From Candidatus Thalassarchaeaceae archaeon (GTDB lineage Archaea > Thermoplasmatota > Poseidoniia > Poseidoniales > Thalassarchaeaceae), in contig JAQXFF010000016.1 of the NCBI GenBank assembly GCA_029250425.1, positions 1-12,000 on the forward strand: DNA of 12,000 nt, read 5' to 3'. The stretch's first letter is position 1; the number at the start of each line of letters is the position of its first letter. This document shows, in pieces, positions 1 through 7,403 of the stretch. A program made the translations under genes and the position numbers. Below the pieces are notes generated by a model. It made no database searches. It was not told the DNA's origin and worked only from the letters and a program-made list of their open reading frames with translations.

Positions 1-3000
1 TTTCATCCGCTGCACGATCAGCAAGTGATACAATGGTGACATCGGGGCCTTCATTTTCGATGATTTCAGGACCCTCTTCAGTGGAGACTGCTTCAGCTTC
101 ACGTTCAGCATCTTCAGCATCAAGAAGTGAACCACCTAGACTCGCGGGTGCTGGTAATTCCTCTGGGACTGATTCCATCTTAGATGGGTCTGGGAGTTCT
201 TTGGTCAGTTTTGCCTTCTTCTCAAGAGTGGCTTCTGCAGCCTTAAGTTCGGCCTCTGCTGCTTCGCCGAGTTCAATTGCTTGTTCACGGTCAAAGTCTG
301 TAATACGGCGGCTGCAACCATCACCGGCATGAGTAATCCCAATGTGGTGGTCTGCTAATTGCAAACTGACCTTTCGAAGAGTGACCATGATGAACTGAGC
401 GCGTTGACTGCGCAAGCGACATAATCGAGCGATGTGTTCAGCATTGTAAGCATCGAGATTCTGATCAACTTCGTCAAAGTAGTAGAATGGGCTCGGGTCG
501 TAATCCTGAATCGCGAAAATAAGAGCCAATGCTGCCATTGATTTCTCACCACCGGAAAGGAGGCTGAGTTTGCTCTTGCTTGATTTCCCTCGCGGTTGAC
601 ACCACATCTCAAGACCGCCTGTGAAGGGTTCTTTTGGATTCTCAAGACGCAACTCTGCATTACCACCATCTGACAAACGGCTGTATACCCTCTTGAAATT
701 CTCAGAAACAATTTCCAATACTGTGGTGAGGCGTGATTTTCGCTCACCTTCCAGCTTCCCTGTAAGTTCTATCAAATCGGTTCGACGCTTTCGCAGTACT
801 GAAGAATCATCCGTAATTCTCACAAGACGTTCTTCCGCCTCATCATATTGCTCAATGGCCATCATATTTACATCGCCGAGTCCAGATATACGACGCTCTA
901 TATTGCGAACACTGGATTCAGCATCACCAACACTGGGCAAATCAATATCTTCAGAAATAGGTTCGACATTTTGAGTTGCCATCTCTTGGGTTAATTCCTC
1001 TAACAAGCGATTCTTACTCTCAATTTCTTGTGATAATTCATTGCACCTATTACGCAGAGATTCACGCTTGCCACTATTTTGCTCAAGGGCTGCCTTGATG
1101 CCAGCGCGATCTTCGCGTAGTGATTTGGAACGCTCATTGAGTTCACGGTGTTCTTCGGCAACCTGTTCGTGAGCTTCCGAAACCGTTGCTAATTCCGTAT
1201 TGAGATTCTCGATTTCCGCATTAAGTCCCTCGATTCGCTCTTGAGACTTTTCAGTAATCGAAGATTGCTCAGATATGCGGCGATCGATGTCGTTGACGTT
1301 GTGTTGCAATAACTCAGTATTCGCATTGCCAGTAGCAAGTTTAGATTCTGCATCAATCTTAGCTTGCATTGCAGCAATCCGTAATTCATCACTGGCCCGA
1401 AGGCGGTCTGAGAGATGTTCTGGTGATGACGAAAGAAGGCTATCTGAAGCATTCTGGCGCGTTATGACTGCAATATCGTATGTAGCAGTGGAGGCATCTG
1501 CCCGTTCCTGTGATTTCCTGTGGATGTTTTTGACTTCAATAAGTTGAGCATTGCATACCTTGACTTTGTCCGCTGCTGATTCAAAAGCAGTGTTAGCCCG
1601 CTTCATATCCTCTTGCCAGGCTCGCAATTTGAGGCTGGAATCATTACCGCCCAGACTGTTGATACGCTCACGGAGGCGATGTTGGTTTTGACGTGCTTCG
1701 GCAAGGGCTGCATTGACTGTATCTGAAAGAAGTTCAAGACGGCTGAGTTCGGTTTCAGCTTGTTGGACGGCATTCATTCCAGCAATGTTACCACCAAACT
1801 GTGGTCGGCGGCCTCGAACTGCTCCTCCAACCATGGCACCACTTGCTTCTGTAACGCTACCATCTAGCGTAACCATTCGAACACCACCCATATGGCGACG
1901 AGCTGTGCCCATGTCTCGGACGATGAGGGTGTCTCGAACTGAATGCTTGACTGCAGATTCAATTGATTCGTCGAATTCTAGAAGGTCAAAGGCGAATCCA
2001 ATGACACCATCTTGACGTGCCGTCATAACGGCTTTGCCACCAGGTCTTCGAACGGTGAGTTTGTTCAAGGGTAAGAAAGTGGCTCTCCCTGCTCGGTTAT
2101 CACGCAACCACTTGATGCAAGTAGCAGCAGTTTCATCATCTCGGACAATGATGCTGTTCATCCCGCCACCAAGGGTGAAAGCCAACGCTTCCTCATGTTC
2201 CGAATTCTTTGGTTCACACAATTGTCCAAGTGGACCAAGGATACCAGAGACTTGGCCTGAATCTTTGAGATTCATGACAGCAGATACCGCTTGGGCTAGA
2301 CCTGCTCTAGAGCCGGATTTATTTTCCATTTCACCTTGAGCGCGAGCCAAAGAACGTTCCGCTTCCCTGACTTGGCGTTCAATATCGTTAGTCTGTTCCA
2401 TCAGGGTACTTTCTTGACGTTGTAGGCGGGTGAGTTCTTCGGCCAATTGGCCCCGATCATTTTCACCCCCTTCCTCTTGGAGATCTTCACCGACCAATTG
2501 TAAATCATCACGCGTAAGGCGAGCGTCCGCAAGAGATTCTTCAAGTTCAGCGAGACGCTCTTCAGTCATTGTTACTTGATTTAGAGCCCGGTCGGCTTCA
2601 AGTGATGCAGTGACACGAGCCTCGTCTGCCTTCGTAACTGCGTCAGTAGCCTTTCCAAAGGCCCGGTTCAAATCATGAGTTGCACGATCTCCGCCTGAAA
2701 TTGCTTCACGTGCCGCTTTTTCTTCTGCTGCAGCAGATTCCATGTCGGCATCTGCTTTCACCAGTGCTTCTTGTGCATTGGTGAGGGCTACTAGGTGCTT
2801 ATCCAGTGCATCTTGCGCGTTGGATTTTTCGTTGGATAGTACTTCAATTTCATCTTGGGCGTCTTCAATTGAGGATTCGGAATCCGAAATTCGATCTTTG
2901 CGGGTTTCGACGTCGACTTGCAATTTTCGAAGGCGTTCCCCGAGTGCTTTACCATCGTCACCTAGAACGGAATCAAGTTGGCGCTCGATATCAGCAATTT

Positions 3001-3850
3001 CATCGTCAAGGTCGAGAAGTTCTGAACTTGTTTCACGGATTGAGGTCGATAATTCTTCGATTCGAGAAAGGTAACCAGTCCGTTCATCGGCAATCATCTG
3101 GATATCATTGAGGCGTGAACGATGACGTGCATGAATTGCTGTGACGCGTGCATTGTCTAGCGCATCTGCTAGGTTGCGATACTTCAGCGCCTGTTCCCGC
3201 TCCTTACTGAGTGTTTTGAGGCGATCTTTGAGTTCATCTTCCAGCAATGCGATTCGCTCTAGATATTCCTCAGCCTTCTTCCGTTGCCGATCTGCACGCT
3301 TGATTTCATCATCGTAAGCGGTCACACCCGCAACATCATCCAGGACCTTTCTGCGGTCACGACTGGACATTGTTGCCAGATGTGTAACGTCCCCTTGTAG
3401 GACGATGTTGTAGCCGTCACCTCGTGCTCCTGCTTCGGTAAGGATTCGGCGGAATTCAGTACTTGTTGAGCTGCGCTCATTGAGGTAGTAAGCCGTGACT
3501 GAATCATTCTTGCGGTTCAGTTTGACTGTGCGGGTAAAACGGACTTCATCGGCATCTACACGGAGGCGTCGTTGCCCTGATGCATCCTCGGCGTTATCGA
3601 AAACCAATGTTGCCGTGCATGAGCGGGCGGGTTTGTCCTTCTTGCCACCATTGAAAATTAAATCCTTGACATTTTGAGCACGCAAACTCTTGGCACTGCG
3701 TGGGCCCAAAACGAATTGAATGGCGTCTCCACAGTTACTTTTCCCGCTGCCGTTAGGTCCAGTTATGGCTGTGAAACCCAATTCATACGGGATCACCACC
3801 TCCCCTTTGAACGACTTGAAATTCTCTAATTCGATTGCCTTCAGAAACAT
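1..3850 (-). CDS. smc: Chromosome segregation protein SMC (3' end off the left edge)
   Basis: SMC-family ATPase that forms a coiled-coil dimer and organises and segregates the chromosome, normally with kleisin (ScpA-type) partners in the cytoplasm. The frame is open for 1283 codons and runs off the window. I see an N-terminal head with Walker A GPNGSGKS at residues 31-38 followed by DAIQFVLG, a first coiled-coil arm (about 165-515), a hinge (about 530-685, with ALAFTLGGG and SGAMVGGAVRG), a return arm (about 690-1080), the ABC signature LLSGGEKSM (1097-1105), and Walker B FYYFDEVDQNLD (1122-1133) with D1126 and E1127. The start ATG at 3850 has GGTGAG five bases upstream. The canonical SMC end falls near residue 1187, but an acidic, Ala/Glu/Pro-rich tail of at least 96 residues follows. 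The hinge separates it from Rad50, which has a zinc hook (CxxC) instead. Identity is very secure; the true C-terminus is not visible. Confidence 0.97.
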   Translation of the reverse strand, partial: MFLKAIELENFKSFKGEVVIPYELGFTAITGPNGSGKSNCGDAIQFVLGPRSAKSLRAQNVKDLIFNGGKKDKPARSCTATLVFDNAEDASGQRRLRVDADEVRFTRTVKLNRKNDSVTAYYLNERSSTSTEFRRILTEAGARGDGYNIVLQGDVTHLATMSSRDRRKVLDDVAGVTAYDDEIKRADRQRKKAEEYLERIALLEDELKDRLKTLSKEREQALKYRNLADALDNARVTAIHARHRSRLNDIQMIADERTGYLSRIEELSTSIRETSSELLDLDDEIADIERQLDSVLGDDGKALGERLRKLQVDVETRKDRISDSESSIEDAQDEIEVLSNEKSNAQDALDKHLVALTNAQEALVKADADMESAAAEEKAAREAISGGDRATHDLNRAFGKATDAVTKADEARVTASLEADRALNQVTMTEERLAELEESLADARLTRDDLQLVGEDLQEEGGENDRGQLAEELTRLQRQESTLMEQTNDIERQVREAERSLARAQGEMENKSGSRAGLAQAVSAVMNLKDSGQVSGILGPLGQLCEPKNSEHEEALAFTLGGGMNSIIVRDDETAATCIKWLRDNRAGRATFLPLNKLTVRRPGGKAVMTARQDGVIGFAFDLLEFDESIESAVKHSVRDTLIVRDMGTARRHMGGVRMVTLDGSVTEASGAMVGGAVRGRRPQFGGNIAGMNAVQQAETELSRLELLSDTVNAALAEARQNQHRLRERINSLGGNDSSLKLRAWQEDMKRANTAFESAADKVKVCNAQLIEVKNIHRKSQERADASTATYDIAVITRQNASDSLLSSSPEHLSDRLRASDELRIAAMQAKIDAESKLATGNANTELLQHNVNDIDRRISEQSSITEKSQERIEGLNAEIENLNTELATVSEAHEQVAEEHRELNERSKSLREDRAGIKAALEQNSGKRESLRNRCNELSQEIESKNRLLEELTQEMATQNVEPISEDIDLPSVGDAESSVRNIERRISGLGDVNMMAIEQYDEAEERLVRITDDSSVLRKRRTDLIELTGKLEGERKSRLTTVLEIVSENFKRVYSRLSDGGNAELRLENPKEPFTGGLEMWCQPRGKSSKSKLSLLSGGEKSMAALALIFAIQDYDPSPFYYFDEVDQNLDAYNAEHIARLCRLRSQRAQFIMVTLRKVSLQLADHHIGITHAGDGCSRRITDFDREQAIELGEAAEAELKAAEATLEKKAKLTKELPDPSKMESVPEELPAPASLGGSLLDAEDAEREAEAVSTEEGPEIIENEGPDVTIVSLADRAADE

Positions 3851-3990
3851 CCCATCTCACCTATTTGTATATCTCTGAAGATACACGCTAGCATAGCCTC
3901 GATTTCGGACCACCTTAAACACTGTGCTTCCCGCACACGAGAGGAGTGGGGTTTTTCATGGCCGGTAGAGCCGCCGTGATGCGTTTATTA
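3851..3990 (-). promoter_or_regulatory. Upstream region of smc with a TATA-like box, small hairpin and ribosome binding site
   Basis: This 140-base gap separates smc from the upstream membrane-protein gene on the same strand. The ribosome binding site GGTGAG lies at 3856-3861 (minus). A TTTAAGG element at 3913-3919 (minus) is a plausible archaeal TATA box; initiation about 25 bases downstream would give a leader of about 40 bases. A perfect 5-bp inverted repeat with a 4-base loop, TATCT-ctga-AGATA (3870-3883), would lie within that leader. A second AT-rich stretch (3863-3873) is too close to the ATG for a TATA box. The promoter assignment is inference from spacing; the ribosome binding site is clear. 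Confidence 0.45.
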
Positions 3991-4758
3991 TCAGCCCAAT
4001 GTGCCACTAAATTCACACTGATTGCAACCTGCACCATTACAATAATGACAAGTTCGACCAACACTCTCACCCAAATCATCATCTGCATTGATTTGGAAGG
4101 GGTCTTCAAACGCATCGAGCATCAGGGCCTTTCGCAAATCACCTACAGAAAAGTCGCCACCCAAATGGCGCTCTGCAGGCCCAATGAACTTGCGCGCACT
4201 AGAACTCCCAGCCGATGAACGAGATTGGCCCCGTCGTCGTAGCGACCCACCAATCAATGAGAATAGCAATGCAACAGTGAGGAGAATTAGCGACATCCCA
4301 CCCATTAATGGGAAGCCGAAAATATCACCTGCATCGAGCGGTTGTCCATTTTCAGTCAACATACCGAAGAAATCAGCAACCCCGACAAGTGCAACCAGCA
4401 TGCCTATTCGCTGGAATCGCTTTCCTTGGCGTTGATTTTTATTGGGGCGTTGTTGTTTGGAAAATAATGTTCGCAAAGCGGTCCATGTCAGAGCAAGGCC
4501 TACTGTCAATAAAATGATGTCAATTGGCTCCCAAGACCCCAATGGTTGCAGACATTCAGAAATTCCAGAATTGCTGAGTTCTGCTTGAATTGTTGGTTCA
4601 CTGCACGCACCACTGAAAACCATCGTCAATACGAGTTTGTGCATCTCGCCGCTACCCATCTGATAGAAGCCGATGTGCAGATTCCATAGTGTGAGGACCG
4701 ATAGCAACAGGCCGACTGCGAGTTTCGCGACATGCTTGGCTCGACCCATTACCTTCAT
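3991..4758 (-). CDS. Unrecognised multi-pass membrane protein with C-terminal CxxC-x4-CxxC zinc-ribbon-like motif
   Basis: I do not recognise a family. The 255-residue protein has about four hydrophobic segments long enough to span the membrane (roughly residues 10-31, 78-98, 117-134 and 149-171), plus a weaker one at 40-52. A loop between the first two long segments has Cys52 and Cys69, which could pair if it is extracytoplasmic. After the last segment comes a basic, Ser/Arg-rich linker (about 173-190), then an acidic stretch, then CHYCNGAGCNQC at 237-248. That spacing (CxxCxGxGCxxC) resembles one half of a DnaJ-type zinc ribbon and probably binds one metal ion in the cytoplasm. No catalytic motif is visible. 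ATG at 4758 is taken as start; ATG at 4749 is a real alternative, because the divergent TATA-like core lies about 26 bases from it and would give a leaderless message. It is divergent from nadB and upstream of smc, but neither context gives it a job. Confidence 0.8.
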   Translation of the reverse strand: MKVMGRAKHVAKLAVGLLLSVLTLWNLHIGFYQMGSGEMHKLVLTMVFSGACSEPTIQAELSNSGISECLQPLGSWEPIDIILLTVGLALTWTALRTLFSKQQRPNKNQRQGKRFQRIGMLVALVGVADFFGMLTENGQPLDAGDIFGFPLMGGMSLILLTVALLFSLIGGSLRRRGQSRSSAGSSSARKFIGPAERHLGGDFSVGDLRKALMLDAFEDPFQINADDDLGESVGRTCHYCNGAGCNQCEFSGTLG

Positions 4759-4857
4759 TGTATACCGGGCGAGTATTATGACTATCGCCGGGTTCCCCCT
4801 GAGAGGATAACGTTGAATGCAACAATGCCTACCACCGAATGGAATGGGAGTGACACA
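4759..4857. promoter_or_regulatory. Divergent promoter region between the membrane protein and nadB, with an inverted repeat
   Basis: This 99-base region must hold the promoters of both divergent genes. Imperfect 8-bp inverted arms, CCGGGCGA (4765-4772) and TCGCCGGG (4785-4792), match at 7 of 8 positions. They flank a 12-base AT-rich core, gtattatgacta (4773-4784). The core reads TATTAT on the plus strand and ATAATAC on the minus strand, so it could serve as a TATA box in either direction. Archaeal spacing would put starts near 4802 (nadB) and near 4750 (membrane protein). This could be an operator over a shared core promoter. The repeat is seen directly; the role is inference. Confidence 0.4.
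4846..4853 (+). promoter_or_regulatory. Ribosome binding site that decides the nadB start
   Basis: GGGAGTGA sits four bases before the ATG at 4858. The in-frame alternatives upstream (ATG at 4825 and a longer reading from 4732) have no comparable site. They would also add residues ahead of the FAD-binding strand that NadB proteins normally begin with. Confidence 0.7.
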
Positions 4858-6444
4858 ATGGCTGATGTCGTAGTGGTCGGATCAGGGATTGCAGGACTAT
4901 TTGTAGCGACTCGTTGCGCTAGAGCAGGGTTATCGACATTGGTTGTCACAAAGAAAAATCTCTCGGACTCTTCTACAAATTGGGCCCAAGGTGGAATCGC
5001 AGCTGCAATGTCAAATACCGATTATGACGCCCACATTGCCGACACTATCGAAGCAGGTTGTGGCCTTAGTGACCCTAGAATTGTCGAAATGGTGATTCGA
5101 GAGGCATCAGACCGAATTGAAGATTTAATCGCATCAGGTGTCCAATTTGACACTAACGAAGATGGATTTGATTTGGCCATGGAAGGTGGCCACTCTTCAC
5201 GACGTATCCTCCATTCAAAAGACGCAACTGGGGCAGAAATTGAGAGAGCACTAATTGTTGAAGCCCGTGCCTCACCCAACCTTGAATTGCTTGAGGATCA
5301 CATGGCTGTCGACCTTATTCTCGCGGACAAAAATGCTGAAATTAAGCGTATTTCGGGGATTTGGGTGCTCACACCAACGGGTGAGGTTCGGACAATTTCG
5401 GCTCAAGCAATTATCATCGCCGCTGGGGGCGCCGGCCATATTTATCGCCAAACCACAAACCCATCAGTTGCAACTGGTGATGGAATTGCAATGGCCCACA
5501 GAGCAGGTGCCAAGGTTCGTGATTTAGAATTCGTTCAATTCCATCCGACTGCACTCGCCCTCTATGGGGAACGACCATTCTTAATTTCCGAAGCACTGCG
5601 AGGTCACGGAGCAATTCTGATGACATCAGAGAACATGGTTGAATTGAAAAATGGAGGAGGTGAACCAGCACAATATTCGTTCATGCTTCATCATGATCCT
5701 CGTGGTTCATTGGCAACACGAGATATCGTCGCCCGTGCGGCTGATCAAGTAATGAAAAAAACTGGGGAGAATTGTGTTTGGCTGGTGACTTCACATCTTG
5801 ATAGCCAGGAGATTCAAGAACGATTTCCAACGATTCAATCTAGATTGAAAACACATGGCTTGACACTTGGAATCGATGCACTTCCCGTAGCACCGGCTGC
5901 CCATTACATGGTCGGTGGTATTTCGGTGGATGAAAACGGTTTGGCGAAGCAATGCCCCGCTTGTTCAAATGAGGTTCAATATCCCGGTCTATATTCGATA
6001 GGTGAGGTCGCATGTACTGGACTCCATGGCGCCAATAGATTGGCCTCAAACAGCCTATTGGAAGCCGTTGTTTTCTCACACAGGTGTGCTGAACATGTAA
6101 TCGCAAACGTCACAGCAGGCGAGGGTGAAATGTCACTTCCAGAATGGCGAGCAGATGGGTTGTCATCCTTGGTTGAACACGCACCCCTGAAAAGTGACCG
6201 AATCGCACTCCAATCAACAATGACGGATGATGTCGGGCTGGTCAAGCGAAATGCAAGATTACAGAGGGCTCAGCGCCGATTGGATTTCCTCAGAGAAGAG
6301 GTTGATCGCATTTGGAGGGGGAGCCTGCCTACCAGGGAAGTAATTGAATTACGAAATATGATTCATGTTTCGAGATTGGTCACTAGCGCTGCGATAAATC
6401 GTAAAGAAAACATAGGACTCCACCACAATTTGGACTGTGATTAA
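4858..6444 (+). CDS. nadB: L-aspartate oxidase (NadB)
   Basis: FAD enzyme that oxidises L-aspartate to iminoaspartate, the first step of de novo NAD synthesis; NadA (quinolinate synthase) is the normal partner. The 528-residue protein opens with the FAD dinucleotide motif GSGIAG (8-13). It then shows NWAQGGIAAA (41-50), the active-site block FHPTA with His229, EALRG with Glu245, RGSLATRDIVAR (282-293) with Arg288, AAHY with His349, and GEVACTGLHGANRLASNSLLE (382-402), typical of NadB. The match to NadB is better than to succinate dehydrogenase flavoproteins. The C-terminal helical domain is present but ends shortly after RKENIGLHHNLD, without the extra tail of the E. coli enzyme. An insertion around 362-375 carries CPAC (366-369). 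No nadA or nadC is in the window. The gene is alone on the plus strand and its TAA overlaps the panE stop by sharing TTAA. Confidence 0.95.
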   Translation: MADVVVVGSGIAGLFVATRCARAGLSTLVVTKKNLSDSSTNWAQGGIAAAMSNTDYDAHIADTIEAGCGLSDPRIVEMVIREASDRIEDLIASGVQFDTNEDGFDLAMEGGHSSRRILHSKDATGAEIERALIVEARASPNLELLEDHMAVDLILADKNAEIKRISGIWVLTPTGEVRTISAQAIIIAAGGAGHIYRQTTNPSVATGDGIAMAHRAGAKVRDLEFVQFHPTALALYGERPFLISEALRGHGAILMTSENMVELKNGGGEPAQYSFMLHHDPRGSLATRDIVARAADQVMKKTGENCVWLVTSHLDSQEIQERFPTIQSRLKTHGLTLGIDALPVAPAAHYMVGGISVDENGLAKQCPACSNEVQYPGLYSIGEVACTGLHGANRLASNSLLEAVVFSHRCAEHVIANVTAGEGEMSLPEWRADGLSSLVEHAPLKSDRIALQSTMTDDVGLVKRNARLQRAQRRLDFLREEVDRIWRGSLPTREVIELRNMIHVSRLVTSAAINRKENIGLHHNLDCD

Positions 6445-7403
6445 GCACGTGTACTCTGCTCTATACCTTTGACAAGAGCATGTAGTGTCTGATTGCGAGG
6501 TGTTGGAATCCCCAAAGCTTCACCACGTTTGATGACTTCTCCACAAATTGATTCGATTTCAGTTTCACGTCCGGCCATGATGTCCTGTAACATACTGACA
6601 CGGTTGTCAGCGGTTGCACGACAGAGATCCTCTAACGATTGAGATAAATCAAAATCGGTCAAATCAATGCCTTCTGCAGTCGCAATTCTAGCCGCCTCCT
6701 CCATTGCTGCAAGACCAGTTTCAAACAATTCAGGGTTCAGGAGCATCTCACCATTTAGAACGCCAGCAATAGCACACACAGGATTAATCGCAACATTTAG
6801 CAATAACTTCGACCAAATGGATTTAGCAATATCTTCTGACCAAGATGGACGCAAACCCGCTTCATCCAATGCTGACATGAGGCTGTCCACTCGGGGTTCG
6901 ACCGGTTCAAGGTCACTGCCACTAAAACCACCCATCGTAATGGTACCCCGGCTGGTCCAACGAACCTCGCCTGGTCCAATTCGAATGGCACCATGTGTAG
7001 TCGAGGCACCGAGTACCCGATGTTTGCCAACAAAATTCGCTAATTTTTCCATATGTCCAATTCCATTTGAAAAGCACATTGCGAGACCATTTAGGGACAA
7101 AATCTGATCCGTAATCTTGCATAAATTTGCCACATCATAACTTTTACCACAGAGAATAGCATATTCTGCCCATCCTTGTAATTCAATTGGGATATCGCCG
7201 ATATTGGTGTCGAAAACTGTCCATCGATCGGGTGCAAGAGCGATGGTTCGCCCATCAGGGGTGTACAGTAAGAGGCCTACTGCATCAAGGGCCTGTGCAG
7301 TTTCCCCGCGTGCACATAAGAGAACTTCGCATCCGGACCGGGCAAGGCGGGAAGCAATCAAGCCGCCAATAGCGCCAACGCCCAACACTGCCACCCGCAT
7401 CAT
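6441..7403 (-). CDS. panE: 2-dehydropantoate 2-reductase (ketopantoate reductase)
   Basis: NADPH-dependent reductase that converts 2-dehydropantoate to pantoate, a precursor of coenzyme A, in the cytoplasm. From the chosen start it has 320 residues, usual for the family. The Rossmann motif GVGAIG is at 8-13. FSNGIG (111-116) matches the conserved Asn-Gly segment. The catalytic block WSKLLLNVAINP (197-208) has Lys199, Asn203 and Asn207 where E. coli PanE has Lys176, Asn180 and Asn184. SMLQDI and TEIE (from 270) carry Glu282, equivalent to E. coli Glu256. The ATG at 7403 is chosen because it overlaps the upstream stop as ATGA and has GAAGG nine bases before it; ATG at 7400 is equally in frame, and the GTG at 7412 lacks spacing for a ribosome site. 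It is probably translationally coupled to the large membrane protein. PanE-family dehydrogenases of other substrate range are possible, but the catalytic residues favour PanE. Confidence 0.9.
   Translation of the reverse strand: MMRVAVLGVGAIGGLIASRLARSGCEVLLCARGETAQALDAVGLLLYTPDGRTIALAPDRWTVFDTNIGDIPIELQGWAEYAILCGKSYDVANLCKITDQILSLNGLAMCFSNGIGHMEKLANFVGKHRVLGASTTHGAIRIGPGEVRWTSRGTITMGGFSGSDLEPVEPRVDSLMSALDEAGLRPSWSEDIAKSIWSKLLLNVAINPVCAIAGVLNGEMLLNPELFETGLAAMEEAARIATAEGIDLTDFDLSQSLEDLCRATADNRVSMLQDIMAGRETEIESICGEVIKRGEALGIPTPRNQTLHALVKGIEQSTRA

Noticed and set aside
621..3111. Several plus-strand open frames of 90-117 residues, Ser/Arg-rich, inside smc
   Set aside because: They lie antisense within an intact SMC frame with clear motifs on both sides and the hinge. 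Their composition is that of reverse-frame shadows.
3949..3958. T-run after a G-run on the plus strand (tggggttttt) as a terminator
   Set aside because: No plus-strand gene ends here. The neighbouring genes are on the minus strand, where this reads as an A-run.
3946..4435. Plus-strand open frames opposite the 255-residue membrane protein
   Set aside because: The minus frame has coherent hydrophobic segments and a four-cysteine motif. The plus frames show neither a ribosome site nor a recognisable pattern.
4732..4857. Longer nadB N-terminus from an upstream start, adding 42 residues
   Set aside because: The extra residues overlap the divergent gene and the promoter region and have no NadB character. 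The ATG at 4858 has GGGAGTGA at good spacing and leads directly into the FAD-binding strand.
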